From Trochalopteron elliotii (lineage: Eukaryota > Chordata > Aves > Passeriformes > Leiothrichidae), in contig JANPWX010000064.1 of NCBI GenBank assembly GCA_024734555.1, positions 247,042 to 311,041 of the forward strand: a stretch of DNA of 64,000 bases, read 5' to 3'. Positions 1 through 10,540 of the stretch are shown here, in pieces. Made by a program: the position numbers and the translations under genes. Under the pieces are notes generated by a model that saw only the letters and a list, made by a program, of their open reading frames with translations, ran no database searches and was not told the DNA's origin. Numbering within the stretch: position 1 is the stretch's first letter; the number at the start of each line of letters is the position of its first letter.

Positions 1-3000
1 TGACTTGTAATTTCATTTAGCTAAAACCACCATTTTTATTGAAAAAAGACATTTCAGCAGGTTTTTTTTATAATTTAAGAATCAAGATTTCAGACCAGGT
101 AAGAATCAGGCTGTAAAATATTTTTTTTGCTCATGACTTTCTTTTTCACATTTTATCTAAAACAATTTGCAATGCCAGTTACAATATGTGATCAGAACAT
201 GTGAATATGTGAGGGTATATTGAGGTCTAAGAAACAGGCTTTGGAGCATGTGAAGTAGCTAAGAAAATGCAAATGGAGGAGTGTTTAATGGAAACAATAT
301 ACATAATCTGTAAAAAAAAATCACTTTTTAAATGTTCCTGCCCCCAGAAGGCCTTTTTTCTCTGCATAATACCATTTACCATGATCTGTTGGGGTCTTGA
401 GCTCTAACAGATGACTACTGATAAGTCAGCATGGTGATTTAAAACAAGGAGAACATCAGTTCTTTGTTTCCTCTGTTGAAGGCTACGACTGCCATTGCAA
501 AGGCATTAAAAAGCAGCCTGTTCAGGCTGCATCAGGCACTGCAACACACAAGGCTTCAAACAACCTAAACTGCCTCTGAAGCGATGATGAAACAGTTTTG
601 TGAACTACAGGCAAGGCAAGCTGGCTGCTACCCAGCAGCCAGGAGGGCTGCTGTGATAACTTCCAGCAGAAGGTTATACTGCTCCACAGGACCACCATGT
701 CCTGGACACTGCAGCTCCTTGCTCAGCTGTGATTCAGAGCCTACACACCACATCCACTGCAACAGAAAATTTTCTGTGATAAAGCTGTTTGTCATTTTGG
801 TTGTTTTGTCATACTGTATGTTTTGTCACAGTATATTTCCATAGAAAGCAGTACAAAATAAGATAATGAAAATGACAAAATGTACTGAAAGGATTCAAAA
901 TGTGTGCTGCTGTGTAAATTTGGACTGCAATTACAGAGTTTTATGAGAACACAAAACCAGTTCAGGGTCACCATCATAATGATGCTGCCAGTTCTTCAAT
1001 TGCTCTGCTTTACATTGATTCAGAAAGTGGTTGAATTAGACCTTTGTGTTGTATCATGAGGTAAAGCCACTGGACCTGTGTTCCTGTTCCATCAATTAAT
1101 ATAAATAAACTCTCCGTGGAGAGTCATGGTGTGCCTGAGAGCCTTCAGTGCTACCCATGGCCCCTGGCAGAATTCGTGCTTCCTTTGGCCCTCGTGGTGT
1201 CACTTCTCAGTGCTGCTTGCACAGCTCCCTACTCTCCTTTCTGGCTACAGGAGAGGACATGCAGGAGTCCTGAGCAATTGCTAGGATGTTCCAGAGCCCT
1301 GCTCTGTAGATTTGCTGTGCCCCAGGGCGAGGAGTGCTGTGTCATTTTGTAGCTCACCTTGGAAACATCTGTCTCCAAAAAGGTTAAGGCAACTGCAACT
1401 CAACATAATTTCCAAGGCAAATTACCTGAGGAAAGGAAACATCTACCACATTACTTGATCTGAATAGCACAAATGTAAAAGCTTTTGAATGCTAAAAATG
1501 TTTCACAACATCTTAAAGAATTGCTCATCAGAAAAGCAAGTTTGGAAAACTTTTTCTTGCAAAATAAAGGCTCTCCATTGCCAGCATGCTGACAGTTTAA
1601 GTGTGCTTCTTCTCATGGTAGTTTATTGCTAGTGGCACTAATGGTTGCTGATCTGCTAGTCAATATGCACATCACGTTTCTTTTCAGTGGCAGCCACATA
1701 AAAGTTTGGCTCATGTATGAATTTTTATGTTACAAAGAAAAAAATCTGAACTACTGTACGCCTGCCTTCTTCACTTCAGAAAAGCCAATGTGCAAAAAAA
1801 ACATAAGCAATATCCAGTACTGCATATTAATTAGTATCTAAATTTAAGATAGAGAGTTATTTTCTTCCTTAATATTTTATGAAGAAAATAGCTTACTAAT
1901 CAAAAAAGATTTTCTATCACCCAGAGGAGAAATAAAAACTATCTTAATCTCTACTCCATCTATTGAAAATTTAAGATACTTGCCCTTAATTCTCCAAATA
2001 CTTTTGTAACCTCACAGTGAATATCTGCATCACAACATGTCTAATATTCGTGCTTTTTCTCACGCCATTGCAGGTCCTTCACTTAGCTCTAGAAGTCCTA
2101 TATCTTGCCACCAGTACCCTGCCCTACTCTGCAGTCCTCTTGCACTGCTGAGACTGTGGTAAGATGGCAGACATAGATTTCCATCGTTCCTACCATCATT
2201 CCATTCATTTCAAGAACACACCAGTCCAACTTGATATTGCCAAACTCAGAAGTCTGACCAAAATCGTATTTTGATTTTCAGCAAACACACACTAACTTTG
2301 AGAAAGTATAAGGGAAACTGGAGCCATTATGTGTATGTAGGTATTCATCTTTTTCTTCTTTGATCATTAGAATAAGTAATAATTTAATATTTGTTATACT
2401 CTTGCATCACAGTACATGAAATCATTTATGTGATTAACTGATAAAGAAATTATGGACAAAATAAGTATTTAAAGATGAGTAGAACACACTTTTCCTAACT
2501 GAAAATCTACCTCACATGCTTCAGTGATGGAAAATGTGTCTCATTATCCCTGCTTTTAACTACTGTGGCAAAAAATCCGAAGATTTAAATATAATCTACC
2601 ACCCATTAAGGAAAAAATATAATAATAATCACTCAACCCAGGTGACCGGTAGAGTAAAATCTTGCAAATCTAGTTTTGTTCTTGCGGGAATCACTTTTCC
2701 CTTTCTGACTTCTCTATGCTGTCCTAGTTCACATCACCCCAGGTCTCTAATCCATCTGGCCTATAGGTGACTCTATCACTGCTATCCATCCTTTGTGACT
2801 ATTTCATGACAGTTGCGGTATATATAGGAAGAGCAAGAAAAAACAACATAAGCAAATTCTGGTTGATCTTTCCTTACTGAAGAATCAAAAATAACTTCAT
2901 TACTGACTCTTCCTGCTTTCTAAATAAAATAAAAAGCAAATGAGAAACATTAATTCTCTTGTTCTTCAAAGACACATTCTTGAGCAAGGTAAATTTCTTG

Positions 3001-4889
3001 TTGGATCAACAGCTTGGAATACAGAACAAAAATGGTGTATTTAATTATTTTTTTAGATTGACCTTGTCACCACCAGGAATTCTTGTTTGGTTAATTCCAC
3101 AATTTTACTTTTTCTCTTGTGTTTTCCTGCTCAGAATTCTTCCCAGATTTCAGTGGGGAGTGACTTAAAATGCATAAATCTAAAACAAAAAAAAATCCAA
3201 AAACCAAAACCAACCAAACAACAGCAAAAAGAAAATCTGCCACTTCATTCCCCAGGCTCCTCACTTGGTATTCTCCAGCCCCCTCTAAGCTGGCCATCAG
3301 TGTCACTAGCAGTGAAAGTGAGAACCACAGGGTTGCTGATGCTGGCACCTCTGTGTCAATTGCTGTAATATCCAGTGCCCTTGGGATGAGAATATTTCTC
3401 CAAGCTGCAAGCCATTAATGCCACTGTTAAGGGTCCTCCTCAAAAAGCCATTGACAGAAAAAAAAGAGTGCTCTTCCTGCAGCCAATAAAAATAAAATGC
3501 AGCATATGGGAAAATTAGGTAATTGCAAGAACAGAGAGGCACATTTAAAATATGACTTAACCCCTTGGGTGTCCAGCATAAGTACTGCACCTGTGAAGAA
3601 AAACAAGAACTGGGATTCATCTGAATGTATGTAATACCAAAGCACTTGTCAAAAACTTTTCATAGAAATGGGCACACCTGAAGTTCTGTTTATGTAAGCT
3701 CTTGAAGATGTAGTCAATCCTTGTCTGAAAATAATGTAGGAATTAATTTTCTACAGAGATTTCTAGATTTCATGGTCTTTACTAAGATGGTCATAGCTTC
3801 TTGTCTCGCTGGTACTTCAACCCAGTATCTCAAAATCACAACCTGTATTAAAAAGAGAAAAAAAAAAAAAAAGAAGAAACATCCTAAAATACTGGTGCTG
3901 TTGGCTATCTTCATGTGATAATGTCCCTAATTTTCATTTTCTAAATCGCCACTAACAGTGCTGAATACTCACTTGGAGAATAACCTCATCTCAGGTCATT
4001 TCCTTTCACTGGAATACTTCAGGATGGAGCGGTGGAAAAGTATAGCAAGGAATTCTTCAGGCTGCAGGTGAGAGGTAGGTGGAGTTGCCATTACCCATAT
4101 CCACTGAGATTAAAGTAATTATGCCACAGTTCATTGACCATGAGAAAAATCTGATTTTGGAAAAAAAGCAAACTCATTTCCAAGTTCCTCCAGCAATAGA
4201 AGTTTTCAGCTGTGACAAATTGCGTATCTGTCTCAGCATTCTCTTAAATCAATCAGTGGCTTTTTCAGTTATTTTAAACACTGATATAAATCAAAACACA
4301 ACTGCTTTATCTGCACCCAATGCTTCAGACACAATGTTGATAAACACAATATACAATCTGGGTCGAATAACACTGATTCCTTCCTCACGCTCTTCCCAGA
4401 GAAAAGAATCAAACGTCGGTTCCTGCACTAAAAAATAGTAAATAAAATGAGACCGATTAAGAAAGTATGAAAGATGAGTCATTTAAAAATATTGCTTTAG
4501 TCTGTAATGTGATTTGGGAAGTAACCAGCCACAAATGGATACTGACTGCTGCAGTCTAGTTTCTGCTGGATTGACTTCCACTCTGATTTGAATAGCCTTG
4601 ATTCCTACTGGAGCCAAATGGAGATTCAAATGTTCAAATCCTTGAAAAATCAGGCCACATCTAAGACTATTCTCTAATCCTTCCTGTCCTTGCTTGCTTC
4701 TTAATTCACAAAGGGTATAGCAATTTCTTTGAACATACTCTGTAGATTTTCTGGTGATTAGTTCCCCAGTCACAGTATTTCCTCTGGTTATATGTCAACC
4801 ATGGACTAGATCTGAAGTGTCAGTACAGGGGTGACAAGTAATAGAAATACATGGCAATGTTTGGCATCCATAAAAATCAGTTTAACACC
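1..4889. other. AT-rich intergenic stretch, no gene recognised
   Basis: Only short reading frames without recognisable domains occur here, the longest being 119 codons at 4079-4438. Two islets are visibly richer in G+C (about 500-780 and 1100-1350), but I could not match either to a gene or repeat. An A-rich run lies near 3183-3240. Nothing here supports a functional annotation. Confidence 0.6.
3855..3872 (+). repeat. Poly(A)-rich tract
   Basis: An A run preceded by AAAAAGAG and followed by GAAGAAAC. It could be the tail of an old retroposed copy, but no recognisable element body lies upstream, so it is recorded only as a simple repeat. Confidence 0.8.
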
Positions 4890-5386
4890 CAGGGTGGTTT
4901 GACCTTGGCTGAATGCCAAGTGTCCACCAAAGGCATGCTGTCACTCCCCTCCAGCTGAAAAGAGGAGAAAAAAAGAATCAAAGGCTCCTGGGTCAGGATA
5001 AGGACAGATCATCCATTGATTACCGTCATAAGCAAAACAGACTTGACTTAGGGAATTAATTGAACTTATTAACAGTCAAATCAGAGAAGAATAATGAGAA
5101 ATAAAAAAATCTTAAAAATACCTTCTCCCCTCCCCTTCTTCCTTCTTGGGCTCTACTTTATTCCTGGTTCTCTGCCCGCTCCCCTGCAGAGGTGCAAAGG
5201 GGTAGGGAATGGGGACTGTGGTCAGTTCATCACATACTTCAATGTGGTTCATTGAAGAACTTCTGACAAGCTGCAATTCCTCACAAGCTGTTCCAGCATG
5301 GGCCCCCCATGGGATCACAAGCCCTGCCACCCAACCTGCTCCACTGTGGGATCCTTTCTCCATGGGGCCACTCCTGTCATCTTTGG
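4890..5386 (-). mobile_element. ERV LTR fragment, antisense (same family as 25196-26249)
   Basis: The plus-strand text follows the left part of the LTR at 25196-26249 block by block: a start reading TGGTTTGACCTTGGCTG, then AAAGGCTCCTGGGTC, then AAAACAGACTTGACTTAGG, then a pyrimidine-rich CCTTCTCCCCTCCCCTTCTTCC block, then AGGGAATGGGGACTGTGGTC. By comparison with known bird LTRs the sense strand is minus, so this is the 3' part (R/U5 side) of the LTR. It stops abruptly at 5386, where a different LTR begins in the opposite sense, and the rest of this copy is not found beyond 6830. The left boundary is uncertain by about 10 bases and no target duplication was found. Confidence 0.7.
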
Positions 5387-5966
5387 TGGATTGAGTCTGA
5401 CTGAGACAAAGTTCATTTCCCCAAGTAGCCCTCACAGTGCTGTGCTGTGCACAGGTAGCTGGAGAGGTGCTGATAACACACCTGGGTTCTGGCTGCAGCT
5501 GAGCAGCACTGGCACAGCATCAGTGTTGTCTTCCCAACTTTCCATCCCCCCACCAGAAAGATGGGCAAGATGTAAGGAGGGGACACAACTAGGACAGTTA
5601 ACCCAAATTTACCAAAGGGATATATTCCATACCATTTGATTTTGACTCAGATAAATGCACAGAAAATGAGGAAGAAAAGAGAGACATTCATTATTTACAA
5701 TATTTGCCTTCTTGAGCAACCACTACACCTGCTGAAGCCCTGCTTCCCACAAAGTGGCTGAACAACACATGCTGCTCGGAAGTACAAAATAAAATTTTTA
5801 GGGTTTTTTCCTTTGCATCTGCATGCAACATTTTGCTTTATTAAACTGCCTTATCTCAATCTATGAGTTGTTTTCCATTTTATTGTCCCTCTTCTATGCA
5901 GCTGAATAGGAAGAGTGGTAGAGCATCTTGGTGAGCCCTTTGTATCCCGTCAGTCAATCCTCCACA
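5387..5966 (+). mobile_element. ERV LTR, probable 5' LTR of a truncated provirus
   Basis: About 580 bp beginning TGGATTGAGTCTGACTGAG and ending near CAATCCTCCACA. It is the reverse complement, with substitutions, of 60101-60671, and both copies start at the same TG, which supports a true LTR edge. Shared blocks include TTCATTTCCCCAAG near the start, AGGTGCTGATAACACA, a U3 motif ATTCCATACCATTT at 5624, and the R/U5 block TTATTAAACTGCCTTATCTC. A poly(A) signal ATTAAA lies at 5840-5845 and a weak TATA-like ATAAAT at 5651-5656. A degraded primer-binding site follows eight bases after the end, so this is probably the 5' LTR. It abuts an LTR fragment of another family in the opposite sense; no target duplication is visible. 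Confidence 0.75.
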
Positions 5967-6269
5967 GTCCTTTTTAGTGTCCAACATGAGGCGAGACAAT
6001 GGCAGTTTTATATTAAGCGTGCTATAGGTAATTATGGAATAGAATGTACATGGAGTGTGTCAGCTGCAGTATTTATCTCTTTATTTGCTGAGTTTGGGAA
6101 CAGATTAGTACAAGCAATGGCTCTGTGCTTTGCCCTAACATTGAAAGCCTTGCTGTGTTGGGGGAGGTATCTTGTGGAGATGATGAGTGAATGCATCTCT
6201 CTCCCTCTACTCAGGATTGACATAGATGGTTTTTTTCATGCAGGATCTCATGATCCTTGTTCATGCTGA
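5967..6269 (+). pseudogene. ERV leader-region reading frame, hydrophobic, unidentified
   Basis: An open frame continues from the LTR edge through the primer-binding site to a stop at 6269. Its only strong feature is hydrophobicity: two adjacent nonpolar stretches, at roughly 6058-6098 and 6111-6158, separated by a short polar segment. An in-frame methionine occurs near 6117. It lies where the leader and the start of gag are expected, but I see no matrix, capsid or other retroviral signature. It may be a pre-gag frame, a lineage-specific accessory frame, or chance. Homologues in other copies of the family would be needed to call it coding. I am confident only that it is internal sequence of this element. 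Confidence 0.4.
5975..5992 (+). other. Degraded retroviral primer-binding site, tRNA-Lys-like
   Basis: The 18 bases TAGTGTCCAACATGAGGC begin eight bases after the LTR end. They differ from the primer-binding site complementary to tRNA-Lys-1,2, as used by betaretrovirus-like ERVs, at about five positions, all transitions and mostly of the kind left by CpG decay. Position and match together make this the likely minus-strand priming site. The tRNA assignment is tentative because the site is mutated. Confidence 0.55.
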
Positions 6270-6406
6270 TGTGCATTTTTAATACTATTATTTCATACCG
6301 TTAATGTACTACAGGGTTTGTGGAATGTGGTGTTGTCCTGGTATGAGACAAAACAAGTTTTGGGTGAGAAGGTATTGAAATGTGTCCTGAAGTAGGCAGT
6401 CTGTGA

Positions 6407-6811
6407 GTGGCAGAGTGTATGGGAGGATTTGGGCAGGCTCTTATGGTGGTTATCACCTCCCATTACCTAGATGATGAACAGATGATCAACCCTGACAAAT
6501 TCACCTGTAAACTGCTGGAACGGTGCTTTGCCTGCTCCAGGGAAAACCAGCAGCTTCCAGCACTACACTGGGGCCTGGGCTATGGCCATTCAGGCACAGT
6601 TCAGTGCTCTCAAGGGACTGTAGTTGAGGCAGGAGCCCAAACTGCATTTGAGGACACTATGGCTGAGATAGGGATGCAAACAACAACAGCTACAGCAACT
6701 GCTGAAGAAGGAGCAGAAGGAGAATCAGGAAAGGCAGGATCTGATCAAGCCAGTCTTTCAACAAAGAAATTGAAAAAAAGTAGTGAGGCAATTCAAAGAG
6801 AAAGTTGGTAA
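6407..6811 (+). pseudogene. ERV internal reading frame, possible gag remnant
   Basis: A 134-codon frame downstream of the primer-binding site, on the LTR strand. The first ~75 residues are mixed-composition, with an acidic patch (LDDEQ) and a CFACS cysteine pair near residues 40-44. The rest is low-complexity, rich in Ala, Thr, Glu, Gly and Ser, ending in a Lys/Ser-rich tail (STKKLKKSS). No zinc knuckle, protease or major homology region is visible. Position suggests gag or a gag-adjacent frame, with low certainty. The retroviral sequence appears to stop near 6830, with no pol or env and no 3' LTR, so the provirus is truncated. Confidence 0.4.
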
Positions 6812-9234
6812 TTATCCAGTCCCTGACTTTATCAGAATTCTCTGACTATTTATAGCAGCAAAGCTGGAAATTGCTAACTACAACTACAATGTTCCTGGAA
6901 TTGTCTCATAATCTCACTTGGAAAATGGTAGAATAACTCAGCTAAATAGTAATTTTTACATTTTATTGTGTTATTCTATTTTAATATCTCATATGTGTTG
7001 TGGCTTCCAGAATAGCATGTAAAAATAAATAGTCGCTGTCAAATATACCTGCAAATAATATTATCAAATTTAGAGCAAAATACTACAATGCCTGAGGAGA
7101 GTGGAATGAAACACACGCTTCAACTTTTTTTTTTACTTTTTTAATGAACTAAACATTTATATGCTATTTGCTTGAAGACAAAAATATGGTTGATGTCAGT
7201 CATTTTCAGATGGGGTGCAGCACTTCAAATATCTTCTGCTGAAATGCTTTTGCATCTTTTGACAGTGATGCACATCTGATACTTATGAACTCTGGACAGC
7301 ATTGCAAGATACAATAAGGCCTGTGAAAAGCCAGAGAAATGCACTACTGCGAAAGTTGCATCTGTGCTGATATTGTATTAAAAAAGGAAGTATGAGAATT
7401 TTGCATTGATAATGAGTACAGAACCCCTGAATATCGGCAGTCAGTAGTTAGCAAACATTCAGAGGTTTTTTTGAGTCCATTGAAAGCTGGATGACAGAAG
7501 AAGCTATGACAGCAGGAAGAGAAGCTGTCAAAGGCACACCAATGTGTAATGAGAGAAGACATTTCAGAAAATAGAATATGCCTCCATTTCTGCTTGTCAG
7601 GATTCATTGGGGCTGAATAGGTCTGAATTCACTGCTCAAAATGGACAGTGTACACTGATGACTAGTAGCAACCAGCCGTTCTTTAACTACAAATTCATCT
7701 TGGAATAGAATGCATGCCCAAGCACTTCCAGAGCACAATGTCTGGTTGCATAAGACTCTCCTTTCATGGTGATTAACATGATTGTCAAGCATTTATCAGT
7801 ACTGGCACTGTGGACCATTTACAGTGGAAAATGTTTATTATTGAAACATGATTTCTCCCATTTCTGTAGCATGTGCTCAAGAAGGAGTTAGCACTTCCTT
7901 TTTTTGGCTTGCAAAATTGATGTGTCCCTTGGAGTAAATTCATTATTGGGAAAATATGGAAACATACAAAGAAATACACAGAACAGCTTCCAACACTAGA
8001 CAGCTATAGACTATTACATATGTCAGGAAAGTGCCATTTGAGTTAAATATACTGTAAATACAATTTATTTTTTCATTGTGTCTTTCAAGTAGAAATCAAG
8101 AAAATACATTCTTTTATCTCTATGTTCCTTTAAAAGACCCGTCTGGTGAATCAGAGCTACAGATTCTTGGAAGCTGAATGTCTTCAAATAAATGCATAAA
8201 ATACTTTTTTTCTGAAAGGAAACCTCCAAGGCTAATTGTTCTAATATGCTGAATGACATTTTACAGGCACACCACAAAGATGCATGTCCTAAATACCCTG
8301 ACACAAAATGTTTCCTTCCCAAATCTCACATACAGACCTTAAAATGCCGTTCTCTTACCTAAAACTTTCAACAATCTGAGTCCTGCTACAAAATCCAATG
8401 AGAGATATGGAGTAAAACACATGCTAATTTTGTTGCTGACTAATCTCTAAGATCTACACTGTGTCTTGTCTCCACCATGAGTGAGCAGAGAGCAAGTTCC
8501 CCTGCATTAGGTTAGAACTGCACCTGGAGGCCCGTGCAACACACCAAATCAGCTCTAATCCTGTTAGTTCAGTGCTCCCACACAGATTTACAAAGGCCTC
8601 TGCAGAGCTACATGTGATTTTGTATTTGGCAGCTTGATTAAAGGACATACTGCAATATCATTGAATCCCAGCATAGCCATCTTCCATGCCACGGAGAAAA
8701 AAAAGATGTAGATGCAGCCCAAGCAGTCTGGGAACTCCACGGAATTCTCATTTCTAACATGAGGCAAAGGAAATGGTAGAGTTCAAAACTGCAAAGACTG
8801 GGTGAATATTTGGGTAGCCATATGCCCTCTTTCATCAGTGATAAATGAACATAAGACATGCAACTGCTTTGTTTGGGGGAGGAATATTTGGGAAACTTTG
8901 GATTTGCACCATGTTACAGAATAAGCAAAAGGAAGCAAAAGACTGCAAGTTCAGAAAAGAACTGGTTGGAGGTTAGCATATATCTTCTAACAAGCCTAAA
9001 CCCGCCCAGGAAAATCTCCAGAGCTCATCATGGGCTGGTTCTAGGAAAGGCCAGACACTCCAAAACAACATGATGAAGTCTGAATCGCATCCCTCTGAGG
9101 GATTCAGGACTCTGTAACCAGAGGCACATCTCTGACACAGCCCAGTCATATCCTTGGCTCAGGCTGTTAAGGAAACTGTGAAGTTGTGGGAAAGAGATCT
9201 TAGAAGATATGTAGAGCAGCAGCAAAGATAAAGA

Positions 9235-9278
9235 AGTTAAAAATGTAGACACAGGGAGTTAAAACTGTAGACACAGGG
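9235..9278. repeat. 22-bp tandem duplication
   Basis: Two adjacent 22-base units, AGTTAAAAATGTAGACACAG-GG and AGTTAAAACTGTAGACACAG-GG, differ at one position. This is a simple local duplication with no recognised function. Confidence 0.9.
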
Positions 9279-10494
9279 ATGGTGAGACAGGTTGCTAGCA
9301 TTTCAAGGAGGAAAGTTCAAGAGGAAAAATATGAACTTTAGAAGGTACAAAATCTTGAAGAAAACCCAGGGATTTGAAGAGAAACAGCTCATCACCTTTG
9401 AGAATGCACTCCAGTGAGTAGTGAAGTCCAGCCTGTAATCATTGCCATCTTGTACTTGTGTTAGCTACTAAATAATGATTCTATACTTGTAAGTATATCC
9501 TATTTGTAGCCTCTTTGCATACGTTAAGAGGTGTCTGACCTGGAAAATTTCAACTGACAAAAAGAATATGAGCAATTAAAAAACCCCTTAGGATGAGGAA
9601 TAGGCAAAACTGAAAACAAAGTAAATAAAATATGACCATGAATAAGCCATGGATGTGTGCCTACAGCCTATTTAGCAAGTGCTACCAAGAGAGAGATTTC
9701 TGTGACTCCCTGCTGTGCATGTTCTCTGCAACACATGATATTTATTTAAAAATAAGTAAGCCCCATCAGGAGGTGGATTTCCAATGAGTACCAATAATAC
9801 CAAATAAAATTGGAATTGCATTTCAGATTTATGTGTATGTGAATTATTAATCTGACATTAGCTATGCCTGCACTGCATTTGCAGATTGACATCATCATAT
9901 CTTATACTGTACTAACTAGCCTGAATGTTTGTGGCAGTCTGACTTCAGCAGAAAAGAGGGTCCTTTTTCCCAGCAAAAGCTGACAAATTCTGCCTATGTC
10001 CATGTACTACTGTGTACCATGATACTGCAGCTAGACTTCTGCTAATGTTTGAATAAAGCCTGCATTGCTGTAGCTACACTGTAAATAAACTGTTTTGCTC
10101 AAAGGGGGGGACAAAGATCACTAAAAAGAGTCATTAAATGAAGCACTGAATGCAGCTGAGAATGCTGCTGACAAACAGTAGGTTAGTAGAAAAGGATTTC
10201 AAGACAGACTGCTGTTACACTACAGATGGACCCCAAGGAATGAGTGCCACAGTGACACAGAGAGAGAGACTCAGACACCACTTCCCGTCTCAGACTTGTG
10301 GCAGAGGAAAGAATCAGGCTCTTACACACTCTCAGAAACTTTTCTGAAAAGGAGTAGTATTAAGCCTTGTGTTCCAGCCTTAAGCAAAACATTTCATGTA
10401 GAATCATGATGTCAAGAACAAAATAATAACAATCAACAAATCTTATTACGGAAAGAAACTATACAAGTAAGATGAAGAACAAACAAAATTCAGA

Positions 10495-10540
10495 GAAGAG
10501 CTAGAAAGACTACTGAAGAAGAGCTAGAAGGACTACTGAA
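10495..10540. repeat. 23-bp tandem duplication
   Basis: Two adjacent 23-base units, each beginning GAAGAGCTAGAA and ending GACTACTGAA, differ at one base. The high identity suggests a fairly recent duplication. Confidence 0.9.

Noticed and set aside
4079..4438. 119-codon open frame on the plus strand
   Set aside because: No recognised domain; composition is what AT-rich DNA gives, with no splice, promoter or repeat context.
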